This document shows positions 24,996-33,081 of a stretch of DNA of 36,636 nucleotides, piece by piece. The stretch's first letter is position 1; every line of letters begins with the position of its first letter. The stretch spans positions 1-36,636 of the forward strand of contig JAJXSV010000003.1 of the NCBI GenBank assembly GCA_021784375.1, given 5' to 3'. The notes below the pieces were generated by a model. The model ran no database searches. It was given only the letters and a program-made list of their open reading frames with translations, and was not told the DNA's origin. Position numbers and translations under genes: made by a program. Source of the DNA: Actinomycetes bacterium (GTDB lineage: Bacteria > Actinomycetota > Actinomycetes > S36-B12 > UBA5976).

Positions 24996-26116
24996 GGCAG
25001 CGCCGCCGCGATGTCGGTGTCGCCGAGCGCCGGAGGTGCCAGGCGATAGGTGGCGGGGGTCCTGGAGAACTGCACGGGGTGGGCGACGGTGCGCACGCCG
25101 CCCGCCACCGCCACACTCGCCAGCCCCAGTCGCTCCGCCAGGGCGAAGGCCTCGTCCATGCCATTCACCGGTCCGCAGGGGACCCCGACCGCGGTGAACG
25201 CCCGGGTCCAGTGGTCGGCGCCCTGTCCGCGCAGCACCGCTTGCAGCGCTTCGCGCAGGGCCTCGCGATTGGCCACCCGCAGCGGATTGGTCGTGAACCG
25301 TGCGTCGTCCGCCAGCCCCACCAACCCGAGTGCGTTGACACAGGCCCGGAATTGCCCGTCATTGCCGACGGCCAGCGCCAGCGCACGGTCCGCGGTGTCG
25401 AAGACCTCATAGGGCGCGATGCTCGGATGGGCATTGCCCATGGCGCGGGGCACCACACCGGCACCCACGAAAGCACCGGTCTGGTTGACCAGCCCCGAGA
25501 GCGAGGAGCCCAGCAGGGTCACGTCTACCCGCTGACCTTCACCAGTGGCGTCACGGTGGCGGAGGGCAGCGAGGACGCCGAACGCGCAGTGCAGACCGGT
25601 GATGACGTCGATGACGGCGACGCCGACCTTGGTCGGCGATTGCGGGTTGGCCCCGGTGATGCTCATGAGCCCGCCGACTGCCTGCACCAAGAGGTCATAG
25701 CCGGGCATGAGCGCCGCTTCGGCCGTGCGGCCGAAGCCGCTGATCGACGCGTAGATGAGGGCCGGCTGCTCCGCAGCAAGCTCCTCGTAGCCGAGTCCGA
25801 AGCGCTCCATGGTGCCGGGGACGAAGTTCTCCACCAGGACGTCACAGGAACGGATGAGGGCCAAGGCGTCACGCCTGCCCGCCTCGCTCCGGAGGTCCAG
25901 GAGCAGCGAGTGCTTGTTGCGGTTCACCGAGTCGTAGTACGTGGCGACGCCGTGCGGATCGTAGGGCGGCCCCCACTGCCGGGTGTCGTCGCCCAGCGCC
26001 GGACGCTCCACCTTGAACACCTGGGCCCCGAGGTCGCCGAAGAGCATGGTGGCGTAGGGCCCGGCGAGCACACGGGAGAAGTCGGCGATGCGGATGCCGT
26101 CGAGTGCGCCTGCCAC
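24992..26116 (-). CDS. CaiB/BaiF family CoA-transferase, probably succinyl-CoA:glutarate type
   Basis: A 374-residue class III CoA-transferase. The N-terminus ALDGIRIADFSRVLAGPYATM is the family hallmark, the catalytic aspartate is Asp141 in MPGYDLLVQAVGGLMS, and NRNKHSLLLDL and VENFVPGTMERFGLGY are conserved CoA-binding stretches. With gcdH in the same operon, activation of glutarate by transfer of CoA from succinyl-CoA is the most likely reaction, as for the GcdG/SUGCT group. Two GTG starts are possible: 26116 is preferred because GAGGGG lies eight bases upstream and the product begins directly at the family N-terminus; 26125 would add three residues. It is the first gene of the operon. Confidence 0.86.
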   Translation of the reverse strand: MAGALDGIRIADFSRVLAGPYATMLFGDLGAQVFKVERPALGDDTRQWGPPYDPHGVATYYDSVNRNKHSLLLDLRSEAGRRDALALIRSCDVLVENFVPGTMERFGLGYEELAAEQPALIYASISGFGRTAEAALMPGYDLLVQAVGGLMSITGANPQSPTKVGVAVIDVITGLHCAFGVLAALRHRDATGEGQRVDVTLLGSSLSGLVNQTGAFVGAGVVPRAMGNAHPSIAPYEVFDTADRALALAVGNDGQFRACVNALGLVGLADDARFTTNPLRVANREALREALQAVLRGQGADHWTRAFTAVGVPCGPVNGMDEAFALAERLGLASVAVAGGVRTVAHPVQFSRTPATYRLAPPALGDTDIAAALP

Positions 26117-26150
26117 TGGTCCCACCCCTCGCTGCTTCCTGACACGGTCT

Positions 26151-26166
26151 GGATATTGTATCCAAT
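26151..26166 (-). promoter_or_regulatory. Promoter -10 overlapped by a GntR-type operator, caiB operon
   Basis: On the minus strand ATTGGATACAAT (26155-26166) is one base off the perfect palindrome ATTGTATACAAT typical of FCD-type GntR operators. It contains TACAAT, a good -10, at 26155-26160. A second overlapping palindrome, GGATA-TTG-TATCC, covers 26151-26163. The transcript would start near 26148, leaving a leader of about 30 bases to the GTG. Binding here would block RNA polymerase. Confidence 0.55.
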
Positions 26167-26197
26167 CGTGTCCGACCGGCCAGACCGGCGGAGGCAG

Positions 26198-27364
26198 TTA
26201 GCCGACGGTGGCCGCCAACTGACCGCAGGCGCCGTCGATCTCCCGCCCGCGGGTGTCCCGCACCGTGACCGCGACGCCCTTGGCCTCCAACCGGCGCACG
26301 AACTCCCGCTCGTCCCGGGGATCGGACGCCGTCCACTTCGAGCCGGGGGTGGGGTTCAGCGGAATGAGGTTGACGTGCACGAGGTGGCCGCGCAGCAGGT
26401 CTCCGAGCAGGTCCGCCCGCCAGGCCTGGTCGTTGATGTCACGGATGAGCGCGTACTCGATGGAGATGCGCCTCCCTGTGGCCTCCGCGTACTCCCAAGC
26501 CGCGTCGAGCACGCGCTCGACGTTGAACTTCTTGTTCAACGGCACCAGTTCGTCACGCAACGCGTTGTCCGGGGCATGGAGGGACAGGGCCAACGTGACG
26601 GGGAATCCGCTCTTCGCGAGCTCCTGAATCCGTGGCACCAGGCCGACGGTCGAGACGGTGATGCCGCGTGCGCTCAGGCCCAGGCCCTCCGGGGACTTGG
26701 CCGTGAGGCGCTCGATGGATGCCACCACACGCTTGTAGTTCACCATGGGTTCGCCCATGCCCATGAACACGATGTTCGACACGCGGCCGGGGCCACCGGC
26801 GATCTCGCCCCGCGCGAGGGCGCGGGCGCCGGCCATCACCTGCTCCACGATCTCGGCGGTGGACAGGTTGCGGCGGAGTCCGCCCTGCCCGGTCGCGCAG
26901 AAGGGGCAGTTCATGCCACATCCGGCCTGCGACGAGATGCACATGGTGACGCGATTCGGGTAGCGCATGAGCACGCTCTCCACGAGTACGCCGTCAAACA
27001 GCCTCCACACGGTCTTCACCGTGGTGCCCTGGTCACTGGTGAGCGTGCGAATCGGTTGCATGAGCGGGGGCAGCAGGGCCGGCACCATGCGCTCCCGATC
27101 GACTGCGGGTATGTCGGTCCACTCGTCGGGCTCCGCACTCAGCCGACCGAACCAGTGCCGACTCACCTGATCCGCGCGGAAGCCCTTGATGCCCAGGCCC
27201 TCGACCACGCCGCGACGCTGCGCACCGCTGAGGTCGGACAGATGTGTGGGTGGCATGCTCCCGCGGGGCACGCTGAGCTCCGCGATGCCGGGAGCCGGGA
27301 TCAGGGCGCCGAGGCTGCCCGCGTCGGAGGAGGCATCCAGGCCGGGGGTGCAGTGCTCAGTCAT
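26198..27364 (-). CDS. rlmN: 23S rRNA (A2503-C2) / tRNA (A37-C2) methyltransferase, radical SAM
   Basis: A 388-residue RlmN. The radical-SAM cluster motif C-x3-C-x2-C is seen in [20 protein letters not shown] near residue 140. [22 protein letters not shown] and [22 protein letters not shown] follow, and the C-terminal catalytic cysteine lies in [11 protein letters not shown]. It methylates A2503 of 23S rRNA and A37 of some tRNAs. The ATG at 27364 overlaps the cdsA stop (ATGA). This gives about 36 residues before the usual start region ([10 protein letters not shown]); an internal ATG at 27256 is an alternative. A much longer open frame reaches back into cdsA and is not real. Confidence 0.94.
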   Translation of the reverse strand: MTEHCTPGLDASSDAGSLGALIPAPGIAELSVPRGSMPPTHLSDLSGAQRRGVVEGLGIKGFRADQVSRHWFGRLSAEPDEWTDIPAVDRERMVPALLPPLMQPIRTLTSDQGTTVKTVWRLFDGVLVESVLMRYPNRVTMCISSQAGCGMNCPFCATGQGGLRRNLSTAEIVEQVMAGARALARGEIAGGPGRVSNIVFMGMGEPMVNYKRVVASIERLTAKSPEGLGLSARGITVSTVGLVPRIQELAKSGFPVTLALSLHAPDNALRDELVPLNKKFNVERVLDAAWEYAEATGRRISIEYALIRDINDQAWRADLLGDLLRGHLVHVNLIPLNPTPGSKWTASDPRDEREFVRRLEAKGVAVTVRDTRGREIDGACGQLAATVG

Positions 27365-28191
27365 ACGTTCATCCATGCGAAGGCGATCCAGGCCACGAGG
27401 GCGTTGATGAGCAGTGAGTCCAGCCGATCCATGAACCCACCATGACCGGGCAGGGCGCGGCTCATGTCCTTGACGCCGAGGTCGCGCTTGATGGCGCTCT
27501 CCGCGAAGTCGCCGACAGTTGCGGTGATGGACATGACGATGCCGAGGGCGACACCCTGCCAGGGGGCCAGCGGCAGGAGCAGCGGCACCACCAGGGCGCC
27601 GAGCAGCGACTGGGCGACCAGCGAGCCGAGCAGCCCCTCCCACGATTTCTTGGGGCTGATGGAAGCGGCGATCGGGTGCTTGCCGAAGAAGACGCCCGCC
27701 GCGAACCCACCCGTGTCGTTCCCGGCGGTGAGCAGGACCATGACGATGACGCGCTCCGCGCCAGAGGAACCGACGGACATGGCCGTGGCGAACCCCACGA
27801 GCAGGGGCACATAGGCGATGACGAGCACCGAAGCCGCCAGGTCGTCGAAGTAGCCCTGGAAGCCCCGCCACAGGCGGACGGCGGCGAGCACCACCACGGT
27901 CCCCGCGAATACGCCGAGGGAGACCTCCGGGCTGAAGCGATACGACACGGCCGGCAGGATGATCGCCGCAGGGTAGGCGACCTCACGGACGACGTGACGC
28001 TCGTGGCGCTGCAGGGCGTTGGAGAGCTCACGCACCGCCAGCGCGGAGGCGACCATGGCAATGACGACGAAACCGACGCGGAACCAGAGCAGCGTCACCG
28101 TGAGCAGGGCCAGGAGGCCGATACCAACAGCGGTGGCCGCAGGGAGGTCTCGCCCCGCGCGGCCACCGCTGTTCGTCGTCGGTGAACTCAA
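27361..28191 (-). CDS. cdsA: Phosphatidate cytidylyltransferase (CDP-diglyceride synthase)
   Basis: A 276-residue integral membrane enzyme that makes CDP-diacylglycerol from phosphatidate and CTP, the precursor of all phospholipids. The C-terminal signature [18 protein letters not shown] then HGGFMDR (S-x-x-K-R-x4-K-D...H-G-G-x-x-D-R) is intact near residues 230-255, and [18 protein letters not shown] is also conserved. About seven or eight hydrophobic spans are visible. The start is a TTG at 28191, with GAGGT about seven bases upstream inside the end of frr; the frr stop is two bases away. Confidence 0.93.
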   Translation of the reverse strand: MSSPTTNSGGRAGRDLPAATAVGIGLLALLTVTLLWFRVGFVVIAMVASALAVRELSNALQRHERHVVREVAYPAAIILPAVSYRFSPEVSLGVFAGTVVVLAAVRLWRGFQGYFDDLAASVLVIAYVPLLVGFATAMSVGSSGAERVIVMVLLTAGNDTGGFAAGVFFGKHPIAASISPKKSWEGLLGSLVAQSLLGALVVPLLLPLAPWQGVALGIVMSITATVGDFAESAIKRDLGVKDMSRALPGHGGFMDRLDSLLINALVAWIAFAWMNV

Positions 28192-28193
28192 GG

Positions 28194-28751
28194 TCAGACC
28201 TCGAGCAGTTCTGTTTCTTTGTGCTTCAGGATGTCATCCACGTGTGTGACGTACTTCGCGGTCAACTCGTCCAAGTGCTTCTCCGCGCGGCGCACGTCGT
28301 CCTCGGAGATGTGCCCGTCCTTGAGCAGCTTGTCCATGGAGTCCTTGGCGTGGCGGCGGAGGCTGCGCATCGTCACCCGTGACTCCTCGGCCTTGGAGCG
28401 GGCCACCTTGATGAACTCCTTGCGCCGCTCCTCGGTGAGCTGCGGGATGGAGATGCGGATGACGACGCCGTCGGAGGTGGGATTCACCCCGAGGTCGGAG
28501 TCGCGGATGGCCTTCTCGATGGCGTGCATGGCGCCCTTGTCGTAGGGCGTGATGACGACCATGCGCGCCTCCGGTGTCTGGAAGGACGCGAGTTGCGGGA
28601 GCGGCGTGTGCGTGCCGTAGTACTCGACCGAGATCTTCTGGAACATCGATGCACTGGCCCGGCCGGTGCGGATGGTCGCGAAGTCCTCCTTGGCCACCTC
28701 GACGGCCTTCGTCATCTTCTCTTCGGCTTCAAGCAGGATGTCGTCGATCAC
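28194..28751 (-). CDS. frr: Ribosome recycling factor
   Basis: A 185-residue RRF of normal length. It has the N-terminal helix with [25 protein letters not shown], then [33 protein letters not shown] and the C-terminal [22 protein letters not shown]. With EF-G it splits post-termination ribosomes. The GTG start overlaps the pyrH stop (GTGA), so translation is coupled to pyrH. Confidence 0.97.
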   Translation of the reverse strand: MIDDILLEAEEKMTKAVEVAKEDFATIRTGRASASMFQKISVEYYGTHTPLPQLASFQTPEARMVVITPYDKGAMHAIEKAIRDSDLGVNPTSDGVVIRISIPQLTEERRKEFIKVARSKAEESRVTMRSLRRHAKDSMDKLLKDGHISEDDVRRAEKHLDELTAKYVTHVDDILKHKETELLEV

Positions 28752-29542
28752 GTTGCGCTCCCAGTGGTGATGAGGGTTCCGATTCTTTCACCGCGCACGG
28801 CGCGCGCAATGTTGCCTTCCACGAGCAGGTTGAACACCTGGATCGGAAGGCGATTGTCCTGGCACAGGCTGATGGCCGTGGCATCGGCGACCTTGAGGCC
28901 ACGCGTGAGCACATCGTGGTGCGAGAGCGACTCGAACTTCTGCGCGCCCGGGTTGGTACGGGGGTCCGCGTCGTAGACGCCGTCGACGCCCTTGGCCATG
29001 AGGACCACCTGGGCGTTGATCTCCAGCGCCCGCTGCGCGGCGCATGAGTCGGTGGAGAAGAAGGGCACGCCGAGCCCGGCGCCGAACACGACCACGCGCC
29101 CCTTCTCGAGGTGCCGGATGGCGCGCAGTGGCGTGTACGGCTCCGCCACCTGCCCCATGGCGATGGCGGTCTGGACACGTGTCGGGCAGCCCTGGTTCTC
29201 CAGGAAGTCCTGCAGCGCCAAGCAGTTCATGACCGTGCCCAGCATGCCCATGTAGTCGGCACGCGAGCGATCCATGCCCCGTTCGGCCAATTGGGTGCCA
29301 CGGAAGTAGTTGCCGCCACCGATCACCACGGCGACCTCCACGCCCGTGCTCACGACGGCCGCGATCTGCCGGGCGATCGAGTGCACCACATCGGGATCGA
29401 CGCCCAATCCGCCGCCGCCGGCGAAGGCCTCTCCGGAGAGCTTCAGGAGCACACGCTTCCAGCCGCCCTCGGGGGCCTCCGGCCAGACCTCGAGCGTGCC
29501 CTCGAGTTGGGGTTGCACAACATCGGCGCTGTCGGCATTCAT
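28748..29542 (-). CDS. pyrH: UMP kinase
   Basis: A 264-residue amino-acid-kinase-fold UMP kinase: [14 protein letters not shown] (phosphate-binding), [40 protein letters not shown]-like [21 protein letters not shown] and [18 protein letters not shown]. It makes UDP from UMP. The start ATG at 29542 has GGAGGT close upstream, giving an N-terminal extension of about 30 residues compared with E. coli, as in some actinobacteria. The ribosome site is part of the palindrome CCTCCGGAGG (29547-29556), which could self-pair between messages or fold locally. It is separated from tsf by a strong hairpin. Confidence 0.95.
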   Translation of the reverse strand: MNADSADVVQPQLEGTLEVWPEAPEGGWKRVLLKLSGEAFAGGGGLGVDPDVVHSIARQIAAVVSTGVEVAVVIGGGNYFRGTQLAERGMDRSRADYMGMLGTVMNCLALQDFLENQGCPTRVQTAIAMGQVAEPYTPLRAIRHLEKGRVVVFGAGLGVPFFSTDSCAAQRALEINAQVVLMAKGVDGVYDADPRTNPGAQKFESLSHHDVLTRGLKVADATAISLCQDNRLPIQVFNLLVEGNIARAVRGERIGTLITTGSAT

Positions 29543-29666
29543 GCGCACCTCCGGAGGAGTGAGATCGGCCGAGAGCGAGTTCTCGGCTACCGGGCGTCGA
29601 CACGGAGTCGGCGCGAGGCGGACTACCTCCGAGGTCAGGAGTCTGCCAGAAAGCGGTCGGACGCGG

Positions 29667-29707
29667 GTACGGGAACGGGGCGGCTCTTCACCGCCCCGTT
29701 CCCGTAC
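29667..29707 (-). terminator. 17-bp perfect hairpin after tsf
   Basis: Arms 29667-29683 and 29691-29707 are exact reverse complements around a seven-base loop (CTCTTCA). It begins 19 bases after the tsf stop in the direction of transcription. No U-tract follows immediately (a short CTTTCT comes about a dozen bases later), so it may be a U-less actinobacterial terminator or a processing structure separating rpsB-tsf from pyrH-frr. Confidence 0.7.
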
Positions 29708-29726
29708 TGCTTGATCCGGCCCGCGC

Positions 29727-30539
29727 TCAGCCTGCGACCTCAAAGCGCACGAACTTGGAGACGCTCGTGCCGTTGGCCTCCAGGAAGGCCTTCACACTCT
29801 GCTTCGCGTCCTGCACCGACGGCTGCTCGAGGAGCACGACGTCCTTGAAGAAGCCCGTGACCCGGCCCTCGACGATGCGCGGCAGGGCGGCTTCAGGCTT
29901 GCCCTCCTCGCGCGCGGTCGCCTCGGCGATGCGCTTCTCGTTCTCGACGATGTCCGTGGGCACTTCGTCCCTCGTGACGTACTGCGGCTTCATGGCTGCG
30001 ATCTGCATGCCGATGGCGCGCGCGATCTCGTGGGAGCCCGCGTAGGCGACCATGACGCCGACCTGCGGGGGCAGGTCCTCGGAACGCTTGTGCATGTACA
30101 GCGCGACGTCGCCGGTGAAGCAGGCGACCTGGCCCAACTCGAGCTTCTCGCCGATGACCGCGGACAGGGCCGAGATAGCCTCGCCCACGCTCTCACCCGA
30201 CGCCAGTTTCGCGGCGTTGGCGGCCTCCACGGAGGTGGCGCCGGCAGCGGCCACGGCCTCCACAACCTTCGCAGCCAGGGCCTGGAAGTCGTTGTTCTTG
30301 GCCACGAAGTCGGTCTCGCACTGGAGCGCGATGAGCGCGCCGTTGTGCTCGGCGACGAGACCGTTGTTGGCGCTGCGTTCGGCGCCACGCTTCGCAGCCT
30401 TGGCGGCACCGGAGATGCGCAGCAACTCGATCGCCTTCTCGAAGTCGCCGTTGGTCTCCTCGAGGGCCTTCTTGCACTCCATCATGCCGGCAGCGGTCAT
30501 GTCGCGGAGCTTCTTCACGTCTTGGGCACTGATGGCCAT
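29727..30539 (-). CDS. tsf: Elongation factor Ts
   Basis: A 270-residue EF-Ts, the nucleotide exchange factor for EF-Tu. The N-terminal UBA-like domain has [20 protein letters not shown], and the core has [26 protein letters not shown] with the Tu-contact motif TDFV. The dimerisation and C-terminal modules follow. The ATG at 30539 ([10 protein letters not shown]) has AAGGA about eight bases upstream; seven extra codons in frame lack support. It follows rpsB with a hairpin between, the standard pairing. Confidence 0.97.
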   Translation of the reverse strand: MAISAQDVKKLRDMTAAGMMECKKALEETNGDFEKAIELLRISGAAKAAKRGAERSANNGLVAEHNGALIALQCETDFVAKNNDFQALAAKVVEAVAAAGATSVEAANAAKLASGESVGEAISALSAVIGEKLELGQVACFTGDVALYMHKRSEDLPPQVGVMVAYAGSHEIARAIGMQIAAMKPQYVTRDEVPTDIVENEKRIAEATAREEGKPEAALPRIVEGRVTGFFKDVVLLEQPSVQDAKQSVKAFLEANGTSVSKFVRFEVAG

Positions 30540-30560
30540 TTCTTCAATCCTTCGTGACAT

Positions 30561-30588
30561 GCATCGGCCCGCTCGCGCGGGCCGATGC
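30561..30588 (-). other. 12-bp perfect hairpin between rpsB and tsf
   Basis: Arms 30561-30572 and 30577-30588 are exact reverse complements around a TCGC loop, starting 11 bases after the rpsB stop. No U-run follows, so partial termination or mRNA processing that sets the S2/EF-Ts ratio is more likely than full termination. Confidence 0.65.
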
Positions 30589-30598
30589 TGTTGGAAAA

Positions 30599-31474
30599 TC
30601 AGGCTTCCGGAGTCGCCTCTGGGGCGGCCTCGGCAACCGGCTCGGCGACGGTCTCGGCAACCGGCTCGGCGACGGCGTCAGCAGCCGGCTCGACCGCGGC
30701 CTCAGCCGCCGGTGCGGCCAGCAACTCGGCCTCCCACTCAGCCAGGGGCTCGTCGGCACCCACAGCCTCACCCTTGGCGACGCTGGACCGCGAGACCAGA
30801 CCCTCGGCCACCGCATCGGCGATGACGCGGCTCAACAGTTCGACGGCGCGGATCGCGTCGTCGTTGCCGGCGATCGGGTAGTCGACCTCATCCGGGTCAC
30901 AGTTGGTGTCGAGGATCGCGATGACCGGGATGCCGAGCTTCTGGGCTTCCTTGATGGCCAGGTGCTCCTTCTTGGTGTCGACGACCCAGATGGCCGACGG
31001 GACCTTGTAGAGCTCGCGGATGCCACCGAGCAGACGCGACAACTTGTCCTTCTCGCGCCGGAGGATGAGCAGTTCCTTCTTCGTCAGGCCGGAGCCGGTG
31101 GTGTCGTTGAGGTCGCGGCCCTCGAGCTCCTTCAGGCGGGCGACCCGCTTGGAGACGGTGCCGAAGTTCGTGAGCATGCCGCCCAGCCAACGCTCGTTGA
31201 CGTACGGCATGTTGACGCGGGTGGCCTGGGCCTTGATCGGCTCCTGCGCTTGCTTCTTGGTTCCCACGAAGAGGATGGTGCCGCCATGCGCGACGGTCTC
31301 ACGCACGAATTCGTAGGCGCGGTCGATGTGACCGAGTGACTGGTTGAGGTCGATGACGTAGATGCCATTGCGTTCCGCGAGGATGAAGCGCTTCATCTTG
31401 GGGTTCCAGCGGCGGGTCTGGTGTCCGAAGTGAACACCGCTCTCAAGCAGCTGGCGCATCGTGACGACGGCCAT
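30599..31474 (-). CDS. rpsB: 30S ribosomal protein S2, with low-complexity C-terminal tail
   Basis: A 291-residue S2. The conserved core (about residues 1-245) shows [60 protein letters not shown] and [30 protein letters not shown]. The last 45 or so residues are an Ala/Glu/Pro-rich acidic tail with VAEPVAE repeats, a length excess over E. coli S2 (241) that is seen in various forms in actinobacteria. GGAAGGA lies six bases before the ATG at 31474. A longer open frame upstream is not S2-like. S2 probably regulates its own operon through the leader, as in other bacteria. Confidence 0.97.
   Translation of the reverse strand: MAVVTMRQLLESGVHFGHQTRRWNPKMKRFILAERNGIYVIDLNQSLGHIDRAYEFVRETVAHGGTILFVGTKKQAQEPIKAQATRVNMPYVNERWLGGMLTNFGTVSKRVARLKELEGRDLNDTTGSGLTKKELLILRREKDKLSRLLGGIRELYKVPSAIWVVDTKKEHLAIKEAQKLGIPVIAILDTNCDPDEVDYPIAGNDDAIRAVELLSRVIADAVAEGLVSRSSVAKGEAVGADEPLAEWEAELLAAPAAEAAVEPAADAVAEPVAETVAEPVAEAAPEATPEA
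30629..30675 (-). repeat. Tandem 24-bp period repeat coding for the S2 tail
   Basis: Two identical 23-base copies occur at 30629-30651 and 30653-30675, and degenerate copies continue toward 30700. They encode the VAEPVAE units of the S2 tail. The near identity at DNA level suggests recent slippage expansion. Confidence 0.7.
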
Positions 31475-31699
31475 GGTCGTTCCTTCCGTGGGCGCATCGC
31501 GCCCGTTCCGTTGATGCCACACCGGTTGGCGCGGCCCTGATGACCCGAGATGCGTCGATGCCGAGGCACACGATGACGCGACCCGCTTGTGGTCATGCGA
31601 ATTCCCGTGCGCAGGCGCACAGGTGCCTGAATCGTACCGTGCATTCACCGCTGGGCGGACCACCACGGAGACCTCCCGAACGGGGGTTGGGCTCCGACC
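31475..31699. promoter_or_regulatory. Divergent rpsB leader / M23 promoter region
   Basis: This 225-base stretch has no gene. Next to the rpsB ribosome site is a perfect hairpin, 31490-31495 (GGGCGC) with 31499-31504, only a few bases before GGAAGGA, a possible S2 autoregulatory element. Further out is another, 31608-31613 with 31615-31620. TACGAT on the minus strand (31631-31636) could be a -10 for rpsB, with no clear -35. I see no sure promoter for the M23 gene. Confidence 0.4.
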
Positions 31700-32140
31700 A
31701 TGATGATTCCCGAGCTGCTCGTCGCCCTCCTCATCGCCTCCAATCCGGCAACGGACAATCGCCTTGCGCTCGCGCCGGTGACGCCATCCCGGGTGCTCGC
31801 GCCCTTCCGTGAACCCCAGGATGACTATGCGCCGGGCCATCGCGGTGCGGACCTGATTGCCTCAGCGGGCCAGACCGTGCGCGCCCCGATGTCGGGCACC
31901 GTCACCTTCACTGGCTCCGTGGCGGGCCGACCCATCGTGGTGATCGCGGACGGGAACCGCATGGTGACGCTCGAGCCGGTACGGGGGACGGTCGCCGCCG
32001 GGCAGGTGGTGGCGGCCGGGGCGCGCGTCGGCGTCGTCGGCACTGGTGGCCACTGCTCGCGGCGCTGCCTACACCTGGGGCTGCGCGTCGGCGGCGCCTA
32101 CGTGGATCCGCTGCGCCTGAGGGTGCACCTGGTCCCCTAG
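31700..32140 (+). CDS. M23/LytM-fold peptidoglycan-directed protein, possibly inactive
   Basis: A 146-residue protein with a short hydrophobic N-terminus (residues 3-13) that may act as an export signal, followed directly by a minimal LytM barrel. HRGADL supplies the first pair of zinc ligands (His47, Asp51). The second motif, normally HxH, reads [10 protein letters not shown] (His125-Leu-Gly127), so the last histidine ligand is missing. GHCSRRCLH adds two cysteines. Similar H-x-G versions occur in actinobacterial proteins at this locus (next to xerC and rpsB), so it may be a regulator or binder of murein rather than an endopeptidase. It is the only plus-strand gene in this core region, and ends four bases before xerC. 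Confidence 0.78.
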   Translation: MMIPELLVALLIASNPATDNRLALAPVTPSRVLAPFREPQDDYAPGHRGADLIASAGQTVRAPMSGTVTFTGSVAGRPIVVIADGNRMVTLEPVRGTVAAGQVVAAGARVGVVGTGGHCSRRCLHLGLRVGGAYVDPLRLRVHLVP

Positions 32141-32144
32141 CCAC

Positions 32145-33050
32145 CTACGCGCGCGGGTGCGCGCGCTCGAAGGTCTCACGCAGTCGATCGAACGAGACGT
32201 GTGTGTACAGCTGCGTGGTCGCCAGCGACGCGTGTCCCAGCAACTCCTGCACGTAGCGCAGGTCGGCCCCACCCTCAAGCACATGCGTCGCAGCACTGTG
32301 GCGCAGGCCGTGGGGCGAGATCTCGGGCACGTCCGGCAGGTGCCGGAGGAGCCGCTGCAGCACCGTGCGCACCATGCGCGGATCGATGCGGCCGCCCCTT
32401 GCGCCGAGGAACAATGCCTCCGCGGAGCGATCGTTCGCCAGGCTCGGTCGCCGTTCCAACCAGGCCTCCAGGGCTTCGGCGGCCGGTGCCCCGAAGGGCA
32501 CGATCCGCTCCTTTCCTCCCTTGCCCAGCACCCGCACGGTGCGTTCCACGCGATCGACCGCGCCGACATCCAGGCCCACGCACTCGCCAACCCGGATCCC
32601 GGTGGCATAGAGCAGCTCCAGGATCGCGAGGTCCCGCACGTGCTCGCCCGAATCGTCGTCGGCGACCGTCGCCGCCAGGTCGAGCAGCCGTGAGGCCTGC
32701 TCCTGGCGGAGCACCGGCGGCAGGGTGCGCGCCACCTTGGGACTGGCCAGGCCCGCGCCCGGATCGCCCACCGCGAGACCGCTGCGCTCCGCCCAGGCCG
32801 TGAAGGTGCGGATGCTCGCCACCCGCCGGGCCACCGTGGAGTCAGCCGTCGCTTCCCGTTCCAGCGCCAGCCACTGTCGCAGCACACTGAGCGTCAGCGA
32901 GGACGGGCCATTCACGCCCGACTCGGCAGCCACCTCCGCCAGCCGAGCGACATCACCCCGATAGGCGCGGATGGTGTGCTCCGAGAGCCCGCGCCCGCGC
33001 CGCAGATGATCGACGTAGCCTTCGATCGCCGTCGTCCAGGTCTCACCCAC
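32145..33050 (-). CDS. xerC: Tyrosine recombinase XerC
   Basis: A 301-residue tyrosine recombinase with a SAM-like core-binding domain (about 1-95) and a catalytic domain. The full catalytic set is visible: Arg153 (ATGIRVGE), Lys177/180 region (LGKGGKERIVP), His247 and Arg250 (HGLRHS), His273 (LLGHASL) and Tyr282 (TQLYTHVS). The length fits XerC (about 300). It resolves chromosome dimers at dif with XerD. The GTG at 33050 gives the normal XerC start; frames further upstream overlap dprA. It lies in the conserved rpsB-xerC-dprA-comM order and is not a sign of a mobile element. Confidence 0.93.
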   Translation of the reverse strand: MGETWTTAIEGYVDHLRRGRGLSEHTIRAYRGDVARLAEVAAESGVNGPSSLTLSVLRQWLALEREATADSTVARRVASIRTFTAWAERSGLAVGDPGAGLASPKVARTLPPVLRQEQASRLLDLAATVADDDSGEHVRDLAILELLYATGIRVGECVGLDVGAVDRVERTVRVLGKGGKERIVPFGAPAAEALEAWLERRPSLANDRSAEALFLGARGGRIDPRMVRTVLQRLLRHLPDVPEISPHGLRHSAATHVLEGGADLRYVQELLGHASLATTQLYTHVSFDRLRETFERAHPRA

Positions 33051-33081
33051 GCACCCACGGTGCAAGCCCGGGGGCGCGCGG

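Noticed and set aside
25079..27445. Very long plus-strand open frame (788 codons) across caiB and rlmN
   Set aside because: It lies antisense to two well-supported genes; high GC makes stop-free antisense frames common, and its composition (H/G/A/R/D-rich, no motifs) is that of a shadow frame.
30629..30675. Short regular repeats considered as a CRISPR-like array
   Set aside because: The repeats are contiguous, in frame and encode the S2 tail; no spacers and no cas genes.
32145..33050. Tyrosine recombinase considered as an integrase marking a mobile element
   Set aside because: It is XerC in its conserved chromosomal position (rpsB-xerC-dprA-comM) with XerC length and motifs; no att-like repeats or tRNA nearby.
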